Assembly: GCF_022809355.1 (NCBI RefSeq)
Contig: NZ_JAKZMM010000020.1
Span: forward strand, 1-64,000
Source: Parabacteroides faecalis
Lineage (GTDB): Bacteria > Bacteroidota > Bacteroidia > Bacteroidales > Tannerellaceae
Direction of reading: 5' to 3'
Length of the DNA stretch: 64,000 nucleotides
Shown here piece by piece: positions 26,489 through 36,302 of the stretch. A model generated the notes under the pieces. It did no database searches. It saw nothing but the letters and a program-made list of their open reading frames with translations, and had not been told where the DNA came from. Both the position numbers and the translations under genes were made by a program. Position 1 is the stretch's first letter; every line of letters begins with the position of its first letter.

Positions 26489-27733
26489 ATGAATCTGGAA
26501 CTTTTTATCGCAAGAAAGATACATTTCAACAAGGAAGGTGACAGACAAGCTACGCCGCCGGCTATCCGGATTGCCATGATTGGCATTGCGCTTGGTTTGG
26601 CTGTCATGATTCTTTCTGTGGCCATCGTTATCGGATTCAAGAAAGAAGTACGGAATAAAGTCATCGGGTTCGGTACACATATCCAGATCTCCAATTTCGA
26701 CAACAACACCTCCTACGAAACCATACCGATTGCCTTTTCGGATACTTTATTGCAAGCGTTGGCTGCCAATCCGGCAATTGCCCACGTGGAACCCTTTGCT
26801 ACTAAGCCGGGAATTCTGAAAACAGAACAGGATTTCCAAGGGATTGTCTTGAAAGGTATTGACGAACAGTACGACTGGACTTTCCTGAAGAAAAACCTGA
26901 AAGAAGGAGATATCCTGCATTTCGATCCGGACAAGCGGTCGACCGACGTACTGATCTCTAAATACCTTTCCGATTTGTTGGGTTTAAAGCTGAACGATTC
27001 ATTCCTAACCTACTTTGTAGGAGAAGAAGTCCGCGTACGGAAGTTTCACATTTCAGGTATCTACGAAACCGGTTTTGCCGACTACGACAAACTGTTTGTC
27101 TTTGCCGATATCAGACAAGTAAGACGTTTGAACGGATGGGACGACGATCAGGTTAGCGGTATCGAACTATTGGTACATGATTATGACCAACTCGACCAGA
27201 CAGCCGAAGACCTTTACTTCGAGATGGCCAACCGACAAGATCGCCAAGGGAACAGTTATTATGTCCGATCCATTAAAGATCTGAATCCAATGATATTCAG
27301 CTGGCTGGATGTACTCGACATCAATGTGGTAGTGATTCTGGTACTTATGCTGGCTGTTGCCGGCTTTACCATGATCTCCGGCTTATTGATCATTATTCTG
27401 GAACGCACCAATATGATCGGCATCCTGAAAGCCTTAGGAGAGAATAACCGGAGCATCCGGAAAGTATTCTTATATGTATCTTTCTTCCTCATCGGCAAAG
27501 GAATGCTTTGGGGAAATCTGATTGGAATTGCCATTTGTGTACTTCAATCAACAACCCATATACTCAAACTGGATCCAACTATCTATTACCTGGATGCCGT
27601 TCCCATAGATTTGAGTATTACCTCACTGATCTTATTAAATATCGGGACACTGGCTATTTCCATGTTAATGATGTTGGGACCATCATATCTGATCACTCAA
27701 ATAAGTCCGGCCCGAAGTATCCGATTCGAATAA
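26489..27733 (+). CDS. FtsX-family ABC permease, LolC/LolE-like
   Basis: A 414-residue membrane protein with four helices in the MacB/FtsX arrangement: one near residue 30, then a large periplasmic domain (about 60-265), and three in the C-terminal third. The C-terminal permease domain carries LIIILERTNMIGILKALGENNRSIRKVF, with the M-I-G-x-L-K-A-L-G block of FtsX domains. LolC/E pull lipoproteins from the inner membrane with an ATPase partner; no LolD-type ATPase is adjacent, so it must be elsewhere. The coding distance of 14 bp from the aminotransferase implies cotranscription. Confidence 0.85.
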   Translation: MNLELFIARKIHFNKEGDRQATPPAIRIAMIGIALGLAVMILSVAIVIGFKKEVRNKVIGFGTHIQISNFDNNTSYETIPIAFSDTLLQALAANPAIAHVEPFATKPGILKTEQDFQGIVLKGIDEQYDWTFLKKNLKEGDILHFDPDKRSTDVLISKYLSDLLGLKLNDSFLTYFVGEEVRVRKFHISGIYETGFADYDKLFVFADIRQVRRLNGWDDDQVSGIELLVHDYDQLDQTAEDLYFEMANRQDRQGNSYYVRSIKDLNPMIFSWLDVLDINVVVILVLMLAVAGFTMISGLLIIILERTNMIGILKALGENNRSIRKVFLYVSFFLIGKGMLWGNLIGIAICVLQSTTHILKLDPTIYYLDAVPIDLSITSLILLNIGTLAISMLMMLGPSYLITQISPARSIRFE

Positions 27734-27860
27734 ATCAGGTTACCTGCTTTTCGTTAAAAGAATCAAGTTTCTCTTCGACCGGTCAACTTATTCAGGATCC
27801 TACTTGTTCATTTTATTGAGGTATAATTACATAGAAACAATAAATAGTTAAATCGCACAG

Positions 27861-29003
27861 ATGAAGACACTACGAGGAATAATCACTACCCTATGGATTT
27901 GTATAGGGTTGACATCCTGCATACAAGACGAGCCATTATGTCCGGAAGCAGAAATAGAATCATTCACGCTCCCGTCGGAGCTTTTGTTCAGTGACCCCGT
28001 CATCAACCAAGGACAGAATACAATTCAAGTGTTGCTGAATAAAAAGGCCGATCTGACAGCCCTGGCTCCGGAAGTAACGGTCAATGAATTCTCAACCGTA
28101 TCTCCGGCTTCGGGTGAAACCGTTGATTTTACCAACCCGGTTACTTATCGGGTAACAGCACAAGACGGTATTCATACCCGCGATTATAAAGTACAGATGA
28201 TTGTGATGGACGATGAAGATGTCTATACATCACTGATGAAGAACTTCGAGTTTTCATACTGGGAAGAAAACAGTTCCTTCCATTATGCAACGCCCGTACA
28301 AAAGACGAACGACGGTACTACATACAGTATCTTCTCAACCAGTAATCAGGGTGTTGCCTTGTATCAGCAATTTCCGGTACCGGAACAGTATCCTACATAC
28401 GCAATCGAACACAACGACGGTTTTGCCGCCAAGATGATTACCAAAGAAGGACCAGGCAGTATTTTAGGCATTCAATACATTCCAATCGTAGCCGGTTCTT
28501 TATATACAGGCAAAATGAACTTACTGAATGCCCTGAAAGATCCGTTGACCGCTACACAAATGGGACAACCGTTCAATCAGATACCAGTCCGTTTCACCGG
28601 TTACTATAAGTATAAGGCAGGTACAGGAGATTACATTGGTTCGGACGGAAATCCCAAACCGGGAGTAAAAGATTCGTGTGCCATTTATGCCGTTTTCTAT
28701 CGGATTGATGAAAACCTGCAAGTATTGGATGGAACAAATGTACACAATCATCCCAATATCATCTTGCAGGCAATGCTTCCCGACCGTTCATCAACTGATG
28801 GAGAAGAACTGCATGCTTTCGACATCGAGTTCAAACGTTTGAATGATGAAGTAATTGATTTTAGCAAACACGAATATAAACTGGCTGTAGTTTTTTCTTC
28901 CAGTTTTTGGGGAGACCGGTATGAAGGAACGCCCGGCAGTGAATTGATTGTTGATGATGCGAAGATAATTACGGAAGAAGACGAAGTTGTTTCGTCATAC
29001 TAA
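27861..29003 (+). CDS. PCMD-domain lipoprotein
   Basis: A 380-residue lipoprotein (lipobox L-T-S-C, cysteine about residue 20). An N-terminal Ig-like segment (about 25-115) holds a DUF5018-like pattern: TIQVLLNKKADLTALAPEVTV and the YRVTAQDG element. It is followed by a PCMD-like domain (putative carbohydrate metabolism domain; about 130-375) ending in FSSSFWGDRYEGTPGSELIVDDAKI. PCMD proteins are surface lipoproteins suspected to bind glycans. The next gene, an outer-membrane barrel, starts 17 bp downstream, so the two probably work together at the outer membrane. Confidence 0.8.
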   Translation: MKTLRGIITTLWICIGLTSCIQDEPLCPEAEIESFTLPSELLFSDPVINQGQNTIQVLLNKKADLTALAPEVTVNEFSTVSPASGETVDFTNPVTYRVTAQDGIHTRDYKVQMIVMDDEDVYTSLMKNFEFSYWEENSSFHYATPVQKTNDGTTYSIFSTSNQGVALYQQFPVPEQYPTYAIEHNDGFAAKMITKEGPGSILGIQYIPIVAGSLYTGKMNLLNALKDPLTATQMGQPFNQIPVRFTGYYKYKAGTGDYIGSDGNPKPGVKDSCAIYAVFYRIDENLQVLDGTNVHNHPNIILQAMLPDRSSTDGEELHAFDIEFKRLNDEVIDFSKHEYKLAVVFSSSFWGDRYEGTPGSELIVDDAKIITEEDEVVSSY

Positions 29004-29019
29004 AAGAAAGGATTATAAT

Positions 29020-29778
29020 ATGAAAAGAATATGGATCAAATACATCGTAACATGTTTACTGCTTATGTCAGTAAGCCTATCTATAAATGCCCAGGAATTC
29101 AGACAACATTGGGAAAAGAAAGTCTTTGCGGCTTATAATTTAGGAGGAACCAGTCCGTTTCCTATCCCAGCCGAGATCCGTAAAATCAATTATTGGAAAC
29201 CCGGATTTGGCGGAACGTTGGCTTTCCACCTAACCCGCTGGCTCGATCCGAACTGGGGCGTAACAACCGGTTTGGCCATCGACTTGAAGGGAATGAAAGT
29301 TGAAGCTGATGTAAAATACTTATATACAAGCCTGGTTGTCGGTGAAGGAGATCATTCAGGTAAATTCACCGGAGCCTTTTCCGGAAAAGACCAGACAAAT
29401 GTCCGTAACGGATATCTGGTATTACCCCTTATGGCAGCCTGGCGACCTAACGATCAATGGTCAGTCAGACTGGGTGGTTATGTAGCCTTCCAGAATGATG
29501 CCAAATTCGAAGGTGTCGCATCAGACGGATATATCCGAAACGGCGGTCCCACCGGAGAGAAAATCAATGTAGAAAGTGCCACCTACGACTTCGCAGAAGA
29601 AGTTCGTTCGTTTGATGCCGGTATTATGGCTTCAGGAGACTGGTTCTTCACCAAGAAGATAGCCGCAACAGCTCAGCTATCTTGGGGATTAGTCCCGATA
29701 TTCCCCTCCGACTTCGAAGGTTTATCCTATAAGATGTATAACATCTACCTTTCTTTGGGAATTGCCTATCGGCTATAA
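29020..29778 (+). CDS. Outer-membrane beta-barrel protein (porin family)
   Basis: A 252-residue protein with a signal peptide ending I-N-A-Q-E (about residue 24). The mature sequence alternates amphipathic strands (for example FGGTLAFHLTRWLDPNWGVTTGLAIDL) and ends in an aromatic strand, IYLSLGIAYRL, typical of a small outer-membrane barrel. The ATG at 29020 is preferred: AAAGGA lies 8-9 nt upstream, and the frame-open extension overlaps the PCMD gene. The pairing with the PCMD lipoprotein is the only hint of function. Confidence 0.82.
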   Translation: MKRIWIKYIVTCLLLMSVSLSINAQEFRQHWEKKVFAAYNLGGTSPFPIPAEIRKINYWKPGFGGTLAFHLTRWLDPNWGVTTGLAIDLKGMKVEADVKYLYTSLVVGEGDHSGKFTGAFSGKDQTNVRNGYLVLPLMAAWRPNDQWSVRLGGYVAFQNDAKFEGVASDGYIRNGGPTGEKINVESATYDFAEEVRSFDAGIMASGDWFFTKKIAATAQLSWGLVPIFPSDFEGLSYKMYNIYLSLGIAYRL

Positions 29779-29794
29779 CAATAAGAAACAAATG

Positions 29795-29832
29795 CGGCAC
29801 GGATTACCATCTAGAAGAAGGAATCCGTGCCG
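29795..29832. terminator. Bidirectional terminator
   Basis: CGGCACGGATT (29795-29805) and AATCCGTGCCG (29822-29832) are perfectly complementary. It lies between the convergent outer-membrane protein gene and map. Confidence 0.88.
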
Positions 29833-29857
29833 TCTGTCTATATCAAGAACATTTCGG

Positions 29858-30718
29858 TTAATGAGTCAATATTTCCAATCCATGGTCCGTCATTACAAAA
29901 GTATGTTCCCATTGGGCTGAAGGCAAACCATCATCGGTTAAGACCGTCCAGTTATCATCAGCATCGATATAAACATCATACCGACCCATATTAATCATGG
30001 GCTCAATGGTAAATACCATACCGGGCACCAATAACATTCCGGTTCCTTTCTTTCCAAAATGAGTAACTTCGGGTTCTTCGTGAAACTCCAAACCAACACC
30101 ATGACCACATAAATCACGCACGACAGAATAACCGTTCTTTTCGGCATGTTTCTGAATGGCATGACCTATATCCCCGACAAAGCCAAAAGGCTTGGCAACT
30201 TCCATACCAATCTGCAAACACTCTTTCGTTACTTCTACCAAACGACGTTTGGCAGGAGAAACATTCCCGATCATAAACATGCGGGAAGCATCCGAATAAT
30301 ATCCGTCCAAAATCGTAGAAACATCTACATTTATAATATCTCCGTCCCGCAAAATCTCCTTCTCACTGGGAATTCCATGACAAACCACCTCGTTGATCGA
30401 AGTACAAACGCTCTTTGGAAACCCTTCGTAATGAAGCGGAGCCGGAATAGCTCCATGATCCATCGTGTATTCATAAACCAGCTTATCGATCTGCTCGGTC
30501 GACATACCTTCTTTAATTTCACTTTCCACCAAATCGAGGACGCCTGTATTCACCACACCACTTCGACGGATTCCTTCGATCTGCTCCGGAGTCTTTATCA
30601 GGCTTCGCTTCGGAACCAAATGTCCTTTATTCTGGTAATACAGCACTTGCTTGTCCAACTCGGTCAAAGGCTGTCCTTTGATCAAGTGCCAATTGTTGAT
30701 TTTTCTTCTTGACATCAT
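29858..30718 (-). CDS. map: Type I methionine aminopeptidase
   Basis: Removes the initiator methionine from nascent proteins; 286 residues from the ATG at 30718 (30715 is an alternative). The metal ligands are recognisable: D in NVDVSTILDGYYSDASR (two aspartates), H in GHGVGLEFHEEPEV, E in FTIEPMI and E in the terminal WEHTF. The N-terminus carries an extension of about 40 residues before the catalytic core (INNWHLIKGQ... LVPKRSLIKTP), longer than E. coli MAP. The open frame to 30751 adds codons over the likely promoter. The gene is divergent from PBP1A. Confidence 0.94.
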   Translation of the reverse strand: MMSRRKINNWHLIKGQPLTELDKQVLYYQNKGHLVPKRSLIKTPEQIEGIRRSGVVNTGVLDLVESEIKEGMSTEQIDKLVYEYTMDHGAIPAPLHYEGFPKSVCTSINEVVCHGIPSEKEILRDGDIINVDVSTILDGYYSDASRMFMIGNVSPAKRRLVEVTKECLQIGMEVAKPFGFVGDIGHAIQKHAEKNGYSVVRDLCGHGVGLEFHEEPEVTHFGKKGTGMLLVPGMVFTIEPMINMGRYDVYIDADDNWTVLTDDGLPSAQWEHTFVMTDHGLEILTH

Positions 30719-30738
30719 ATTTTCCTTTTTTAGCCACA

Positions 30739-30746
30739 CAAAAGTA
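30739..30746 (-). promoter_or_regulatory. Candidate -7 box of map
   Basis: It reads TACTTTTG on the minus strand, 21 bp before the map start. Confidence 0.4.
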
Positions 30747-30833
30747 CACAAACCTTCGGTTAAAATCTCATTCTTAACGCAGGATTATTCATTCTCTTTC
30801 CTAAAAAGCAGAAACAGTTTGGAAAGAAATACG

Positions 30834-30841
30834 TATCTTTG
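30834..30841 (+). promoter_or_regulatory. -7 box of the PBP1A gene
   Basis: TATCTTTG, 33 bp before the start codon. A TTTG at 30818-30821 is too close to be a good -33. Confidence 0.5.
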
Positions 30842-30874
30842 CCGTCTGTTATCATAGCAAATACCCAATAAACA

Positions 30875-33223
30875 ATGGCATCAAAAGTAACAAAAGGTTT
30901 CTTAATTCTATTTTGGTCATTATTCATCGCCGGCATAGCTGCCGTCTATATGCTTTTCGCAGCTATTGCCAACGGCTCAATCGGATATATGCCACCTGTG
31001 GAACAATTGGAAAACCCAATTGACAAATATGCATCACAGGTTATTTCTTCAGATGGAAAAACAATCGGAAGTTATGCCCATAGTTCAGACAACCGAATCT
31101 TCGTTACATACAACGATTTATCACCCGATTTGGTAAAAGCCTTGATCGCAACGGAAGATATCCGCTTCGCAGAACACAGCGGTATTGATGCAATCGGTTT
31201 GTTCCGAGCCATCATTAAACGAGGTATTTTGATGCAGAAGAGCGGTGGTGGTGGAAGTACCATCACTCAGCAATTAGCCAAGCAGTTATTTTCGCCAAGT
31301 GCCGATAACTTCATGGAACGTCTTTTCCAAAAACCTATCGAATGGGTAATTGCCGTTCAGTTGGAACGATATTACACCAAAGAGGAAATCATCAATATGT
31401 ACCTGAATAAGTTCGATTTCCTTTATAACGCGGTAGGAATCCAATCGGCAGCCTCTGTCTACTTCGGGAAAACACCGAAAACGCTGAGTATAGAAGAAGC
31501 AGCTACTTTGGTTGGTATGTGTAAGAATCCATCTTACTTTAATCCGGTTCGCAGAAACGAACGTACACGCGGCCGTAGAAATACCGTACTCGACCAGATG
31601 CAAAAGGCCGGATACATAACACCAGCTGAATGCGATTCATTGAAAAAGCTCCCGTTAAAGCTTCGGTTCAAACGCATTGACCACAAAGAAGGTTTAGCTC
31701 CGTATTTCCGGGAATACTTACGTATGACTTTAACAGCCAAAAAGCCGAACCGAAAGAATTACGCCTCTTGGCAAGAACAAAAGTTCAAAGAAGATTCCGT
31801 TTCATGGGAAACAAATCCGTTGTATGGCTGGTGCAACAAGAACAAACGTGCAGACGGAGAATTTTATAACCTATATACGGATGGTCTGAAAATCTATACG
31901 ACGATTGATTCTCGTATGCAGAAATATGCAGAAGAAGCCGTTCGTGAACATATTGGTGAATACCTTCAACCTCAATTCACAAGAGAGAAAAAAGGAAGAA
32001 GCTATGCTCCGTTCTCCCGAGATCTGCGGGCAGGCGAAGTTGATACAATCTTGATGCGCGCCATGCATCAGACTGACCGGTATCGCTCGATGAAGAAAAG
32101 TGGCATGAAAGAGGAAGAGATGAGAAAAGAATTCCAAAAACCGGTGGAAATGCGGGTATTTACATGGGATGGTCCAGTTGATACCCTCATGTCTCCTTGG
32201 GATTCTATCCGCTACCACAAAGGTTTCTTACGCTCAGCGTTCATGTCAATGGATCCACACAATGGACATGTAAAAGCATACGTAGGCGGCATCGATTACA
32301 ACTACTTCCAATACGATATGGTAAACGGAGGACGTCGGCAAATCGGTTCAACCATCAAGCCGTACTTATACTCTTTAGCCATGATTGAAGGAATTAGTCC
32401 GTGTGATGAAATGTTGCACGTTCAGCAGCAACTGACCGACGAGAATGGTAAACTGTGGATTCCAAGAAACTCCAACAAGAAACGGATTGGAGAAATGGTA
32501 AGTATCCAATGGGGATTACAGAATTCGGATAACTGGGTAACGGCATACTTAATGAGCAAATTATCGCCTTATACATTTGTGCGCTTATTACACTCCTTCG
32601 GATTAAAAGGCGAGATAGATCCCGTTGTTTCAGTCTGTCTGGGAACTCCGGATGTTTCTGTCGGTGAAATGGTAAGTGCCTACTCAACCTTTGCCAACCA
32701 AGGTATTCGTGTTGAGCCTTTATATGTAACTCGTATCGAAGATTCTTACGGTAACACCATTGCAAACTTCACAACGCAAGTGAATGAAGTATTGACAGAA
32801 GATGCATCCTTCAAGATGTTACACATGCTGAGAAGTGTAATTGATGGCGGTACTGGCGGACGTATTCGTGGACGCTACCACATCAAAGCTCCAATGGGTG
32901 GAAAAACAGGAACGACACAGAACAACTCCGATGCTTGGTTCATGGGCTTTACTCCTAATCTGGTTTCCGGTTGTTGGGTAGGTGGTGAAGAACGATCCAT
33001 ACATTTCGACCGGATGGAATGGGGACAAGGAGCTGCTTCTGCCCTGCCGGTTTATGGTTTGTTTATGCAAAAAGTATATGCCGACAAGTCTTTAGGTTAT
33101 TCCGAAGAAGAAGAATTTGAGATTCCGGAACAATACATGGATCCATGCGCTAACAAATCGTCAGAATCAACACCACAAGGACAAGAAAATTACCCTGGTG
33201 GAATAGACAAAATGTTCGAATAA
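30875..33223 (+). CDS. Bifunctional class A penicillin-binding protein (PBP1A-type)
   Basis: A 782-residue inner-membrane enzyme: one N-terminal transmembrane helix (about 8-30), a GT51 glycosyltransferase domain, then a transpeptidase domain. Glycosyltransferase motifs: TEDIRFAEHSGID with catalytic E94, GGSTITQQLAKQL (126-138), and the NMYLNK motif. Transpeptidase motifs: S492-T-I-K495 (serine nucleophile), S-D-N around 550, and K677-T-G. It polymerises and crosslinks peptidoglycan in the periplasm. The short acidic tail lacks extra domains. It is read divergently from map and ends 42 bp before the acyl-CoA synthetase gene. Confidence 0.95.
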   Translation: MASKVTKGFLILFWSLFIAGIAAVYMLFAAIANGSIGYMPPVEQLENPIDKYASQVISSDGKTIGSYAHSSDNRIFVTYNDLSPDLVKALIATEDIRFAEHSGIDAIGLFRAIIKRGILMQKSGGGGSTITQQLAKQLFSPSADNFMERLFQKPIEWVIAVQLERYYTKEEIINMYLNKFDFLYNAVGIQSAASVYFGKTPKTLSIEEAATLVGMCKNPSYFNPVRRNERTRGRRNTVLDQMQKAGYITPAECDSLKKLPLKLRFKRIDHKEGLAPYFREYLRMTLTAKKPNRKNYASWQEQKFKEDSVSWETNPLYGWCNKNKRADGEFYNLYTDGLKIYTTIDSRMQKYAEEAVREHIGEYLQPQFTREKKGRSYAPFSRDLRAGEVDTILMRAMHQTDRYRSMKKSGMKEEEMRKEFQKPVEMRVFTWDGPVDTLMSPWDSIRYHKGFLRSAFMSMDPHNGHVKAYVGGIDYNYFQYDMVNGGRRQIGSTIKPYLYSLAMIEGISPCDEMLHVQQQLTDENGKLWIPRNSNKKRIGEMVSIQWGLQNSDNWVTAYLMSKLSPYTFVRLLHSFGLKGEIDPVVSVCLGTPDVSVGEMVSAYSTFANQGIRVEPLYVTRIEDSYGNTIANFTTQVNEVLTEDASFKMLHMLRSVIDGGTGGRIRGRYHIKAPMGGKTGTTQNNSDAWFMGFTPNLVSGCWVGGEERSIHFDRMEWGQGAASALPVYGLFMQKVYADKSLGYSEEEEFEIPEQYMDPCANKSSESTPQGQENYPGGIDKMFE

Positions 33224-33228
33224 TTCTC

Positions 33229-33236
33229 TATATTTG
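33229..33236 (+). promoter_or_regulatory. -7 box of the acyl-CoA synthetase gene
   Basis: TATATTTG, 29 bp before the start codon and 5 bp after the PBP stop. Confidence 0.55.
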
Positions 33237-33265
33237 CGATTATTCACGCAATAAAGAGAAGACGT

Positions 33266-35326
33266 ATGGTTAATAGAGAGTTGATTTGCCCTCAAAGCAT
33301 TGTTGTCGTTGGAGGTTCTAATAATGTACATAAACCCGGAGGACGACTGGTCAGAAATTTGTTAGATGGTAAATATAAAGGAAGTTTGTATGTTGTCAAC
33401 GCAAAAGAGACAGATGTTCAAGGATTGAAGTCTTATCATTCCGTTCAAGACATACCGGAAACGGAAATGGCCATTCTTTCCATTCCAAGTAAAGCTTGTG
33501 TTGAAGTTGTTGATGTGCTGGCACACCAAAAGAATGTAAAAGCCTTTATTATCATCTCTGCCGGATTTGGTGAAGAGACCAAAGAAGGCGGTCAGCTGGA
33601 AGATCAAATTTTGCATACAATCAATGAAGTAGGTGCATCTTTAATCGGTCCGAACTGCATCGGTTTAATGAATATTCATTTCCATGGCGTATTTACCCAA
33701 CCCATTCCTGAATTTCATCCCGATGGTGTTGACTTCATATCCAGTTCGGGTGGTACAGCCCTCTTCATTATCGAATCAGCATTGAGCAAAGGGTTACGGT
33801 TCTCATCTGTTTGGTCGGTAGGAAACTCCAAACAACTAGGTGTGGAAGATATTCTGGAATACATGGACCGGAATTTCAATGCAGCTACGGATTCCAAAAT
33901 CAAGATGCTTTATATCGAACAGATCAAAGATCCAGATAAACTCTTGTATCATGCTTCTTCGTTAATCCGCAAAGGATGTAAAATCACAGCTATAAAAGCA
34001 GGAAGTACAGAATCAGGTAAACGGGCAGCCTCATCTCATACTGGAGCAATAGCCAGTTCTGATTCAGCCGTAGAAGCTTTATTCAGAAAAGCAGGTATTG
34101 TCCGTTGCTACAGTCGTGAAGAATTAACTACTGTTGCCAGTATTTTTACCCTGAAAGAAGTAAAGGGTAAGAATTGTGCCATCGTTACTCATGCTGGTGG
34201 TCCGGCAGTCATGCTTGCTGATGCGTTATCAAAAGGACGATTGAATGTACCTGATCTAAACGGACCTATCGCAGAAGAGCTGAAAAGTAAATTATATCCA
34301 GGAGCAGCTGTAGGTAATCCAATTGATATTATCGGAACAGGAACTCCAGAGCACTTGGCAACTGCTATTGACTATTGCGAAAACCGGTTTGATAACATTG
34401 ATCTGATGATGGTTATTTTCGGAAGTCCGGGATTGGTCAAGCTCTATGATGCATACGAAGTACTTCATAAGAAAATGGAAGAATGCCGAAAACCGATCTT
34501 CCCGGTATTGCCGTCTATCGTAACAGCTGGTCCGGAAGTACAAAGCTTCATCAAGAAAGGTCATATTAACTTCTCGGATGAGGTAACATTGGGTACTGCT
34601 TTGGCCCGTGTCCTCAATACGCCGAAACCAGCAAGTACAGATATTCAGCTTTATGGAGTTGATGTTCCGGAAGTAAGAAGAATTATTGACCGCTTACCGG
34701 CTGATGGTTATTTAAGCCCGGAAGAAACTCGTTTATTACTCAAAGCAGCCAATATACCATTAGTAGAAGAATTTACTTCCAGCGATAAAGAAGAACTACT
34801 GGCTTTTGCCCGTAAAATCAAATATCCGGTTGTAGCGAAAGTTGTCGGTCCGGTACATAAAAGCGATATGGGCGGCGTTGCCTTGAATATCCGTTGTGAT
34901 GAACATTTATTATTCGAATACGAACGGATGATGAAATTACCGGGAGTTACAGGCATCATGGTTCAGCCAATGCTAAAGGGACAGGAGTTATTCTTAGGAG
35001 CGACATACGAGAATAAATTCGGCCATATTGTCTTCTGCGGATTAGGTGGCATCTTCGTAGAAGTATTGAAAGATGTCAGCTACGGTTTGGCTCCTCTTTC
35101 TTATGATGAAACATTCTCCATGATCCGTTCTTTGCGTGGCTATCCGATCATTAAAGGAACTCGCGGACAAAAAGGAATCGATGAACAGCAATATGCAGAC
35201 CTAATAGTTCGTCTTTCTACGTTACTCCGCTTTGCTAATGAGATCAAAGAAATGGATATTAATCCGCTGGTAGCAACCGAACGCGGATTGTTTGCCGTAG
35301 ATGCCCGTATCAGAATAGAGAAATAA
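33266..35326 (+). CDS. ADP-forming acetate/acyl-CoA ligase, fused alpha and beta subunits
   Basis: A 686-residue cytoplasmic enzyme that should convert acyl-CoA plus ADP and phosphate to free acid, ATP and CoA (or the reverse). Domains in order: CoA-binding (about 5-130, with VVGGSNNVHKPGG), succinyl-CoA-ligase-like (about 140-450) with the phosphohistidine in ASSHTGAIASSD, then an ATP-grasp domain (about 470-686: YPVVAKVVGPVHKSDMGGV, and GLGGIFVEVLKDVSYGLAP). This fusion recovers ATP from acetyl-CoA or branched acyl-CoAs in anaerobes. Which acyl group is used cannot be told. It has its own -7 box and a terminator. Confidence 0.9.
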   Translation: MVNRELICPQSIVVVGGSNNVHKPGGRLVRNLLDGKYKGSLYVVNAKETDVQGLKSYHSVQDIPETEMAILSIPSKACVEVVDVLAHQKNVKAFIIISAGFGEETKEGGQLEDQILHTINEVGASLIGPNCIGLMNIHFHGVFTQPIPEFHPDGVDFISSSGGTALFIIESALSKGLRFSSVWSVGNSKQLGVEDILEYMDRNFNAATDSKIKMLYIEQIKDPDKLLYHASSLIRKGCKITAIKAGSTESGKRAASSHTGAIASSDSAVEALFRKAGIVRCYSREELTTVASIFTLKEVKGKNCAIVTHAGGPAVMLADALSKGRLNVPDLNGPIAEELKSKLYPGAAVGNPIDIIGTGTPEHLATAIDYCENRFDNIDLMMVIFGSPGLVKLYDAYEVLHKKMEECRKPIFPVLPSIVTAGPEVQSFIKKGHINFSDEVTLGTALARVLNTPKPASTDIQLYGVDVPEVRRIIDRLPADGYLSPEETRLLLKAANIPLVEEFTSSDKEELLAFARKIKYPVVAKVVGPVHKSDMGGVALNIRCDEHLLFEYERMMKLPGVTGIMVQPMLKGQELFLGATYENKFGHIVFCGLGGIFVEVLKDVSYGLAPLSYDETFSMIRSLRGYPIIKGTRGQKGIDEQQYADLIVRLSTLLRFANEIKEMDINPLVATERGLFAVDARIRIEK

Positions 35327-35331
35327 TCCAT

Positions 35332-35367
35332 AAAAGGTTGTTCTTTTCAAGAAAGGAACAACCTTTT
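35332..35367 (+). terminator. Terminator after the acyl-CoA ligase gene
   Basis: AAAAGGTTGTTC (35332-35343) and GAACAACCTTTT (35356-35367) are complementary, followed by T. Confidence 0.9.
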
Positions 35368-35370
35368 TTA

Positions 35371-35401
35371 TTTGTTTTACGGTAATATTCCCGTACATTT
35401 G
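35371..35401 (+). promoter_or_regulatory. Bacteroidota-type promoter of the DUF3298 gene
   Basis: TTTG at 35371-35374 and TACATTTG at 35394-35401 are separated by 19 bp, matching both boxes of the consensus. This is the clearest promoter in the window. Confidence 0.7.
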
Positions 35402-35427
35402 CATGAAACAATTAAATCATAGAGAGT

Positions 35428-36279
35428 ATGAAAACACATCTCCTGAAAACGATAATCTGTTTGGTTGCTTTCGGATTATTGACAACTGGTTGTCAGCATA
35501 CAACACAGAAAGAGGCAGACAATGCTGTAAAGTTCGACTCTATTCTTGTAGATAAGACATATCATCTGCTGGACAATCCTGAAAATCCCAATTGTAACTT
35601 ACAAATCAAATTCACATATCCGGTTAGTGTGGAAAATGATTTGTTGGCAGATATTCAGAAACAATTCGTTTTGGCTTATTTCGGCGAGGCTTACGAGAAT
35701 TTATCGCCCAAAGATGCGGTAGAAAAATATCAGAACGATTATCTTGCCGCCTACAAAGAACTGGAACCTGATTACGAGGAAGAACTGAAAAGAGCAGAAG
35801 ACGGAACACCAGTCGGTGCCTGGTTTTCTTATTATGAATTATCTTCCAACCAAATTCAGTTCAATCAAAATGACTTGATCAGTTTTACCGTCAATTTCGA
35901 GAATTATACAGGAGGTGCACATGGTGCTCATGCCTACAATCATTTTGTCATCGACTTGAAGAACGGGAAAAAGTTAAAGGAAGAAGATATATTCATAGAC
36001 AGTTATCAGGAACAATTGGCTCCAATATTAGTAGCCCAAATCGCTAAACAGAATAACGTAACCGATCCGAAAGAACTGGAGAATATGGGATTCTTCAGTG
36101 TGGACGAGATTTATCCGAACAATAACTTCCTGATCGATGAAACAGGAATTACCTATACATTTAATGAATACGAGATAGCGGCTTACGTAGTCGGACCAAT
36201 TCATGTACATATTCCATTTGAAGATGTACAGTTATTATTGAAGCAAGATAGTCCGATTGCATCGTTAGCAGGCTTGTAA
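35428..36279 (+). CDS. DUF3298/DUF4163 (RsiV-like) lipoprotein
   Basis: A 283-residue lipoprotein: signal peptide ending L-L-T-T-G-C (cysteine about 22). The N-terminal half looks like DUF4163 (around 40-150). The C-terminal half fits DUF3298, with the hallmark YTGGAHGAHAYNHFVIDLKNGKKL (about 170-192) and a final AYVVGPIHVHIPFEDV. RsiV of Bacillus, an anti-sigma factor that binds lysozyme, has the same C-terminal domain. Here there is no cytoplasmic anti-sigma part and no sigma factor nearby, so only the envelope domain is shared. Function unknown. rsmG starts 23 bp later. Confidence 0.82.
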   Translation: MKTHLLKTIICLVAFGLLTTGCQHTTQKEADNAVKFDSILVDKTYHLLDNPENPNCNLQIKFTYPVSVENDLLADIQKQFVLAYFGEAYENLSPKDAVEKYQNDYLAAYKELEPDYEEELKRAEDGTPVGAWFSYYELSSNQIQFNQNDLISFTVNFENYTGGAHGAHAYNHFVIDLKNGKKLKEEDIFIDSYQEQLAPILVAQIAKQNNVTDPKELENMGFFSVDEIYPNNNFLIDETGITYTFNEYEIAAYVVGPIHVHIPFEDVQLLLKQDSPIASLAGL

Positions 36280-36302
36280 AACAATAAACAGAATTGATAA
36301 AT

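Noticed and set aside
27508-27819. Plus-strand ORF overlapping the end of the FtsX permease gene
   Set aside because: Out-of-frame reading of the permease C-terminus extending into the gap; no start signal or domain.
30146-30712. Plus-strand ORF of 188 codons opposite map
   Set aside because: Shadow of the map gene, whose metal ligands are all intact.
35428-36279. DUF3298 lipoprotein as an anti-sigma factor
   Set aside because: It shares the RsiV extracellular domain, but it is a lipoprotein without a cytoplasmic domain and has no sigma-factor gene next to it.
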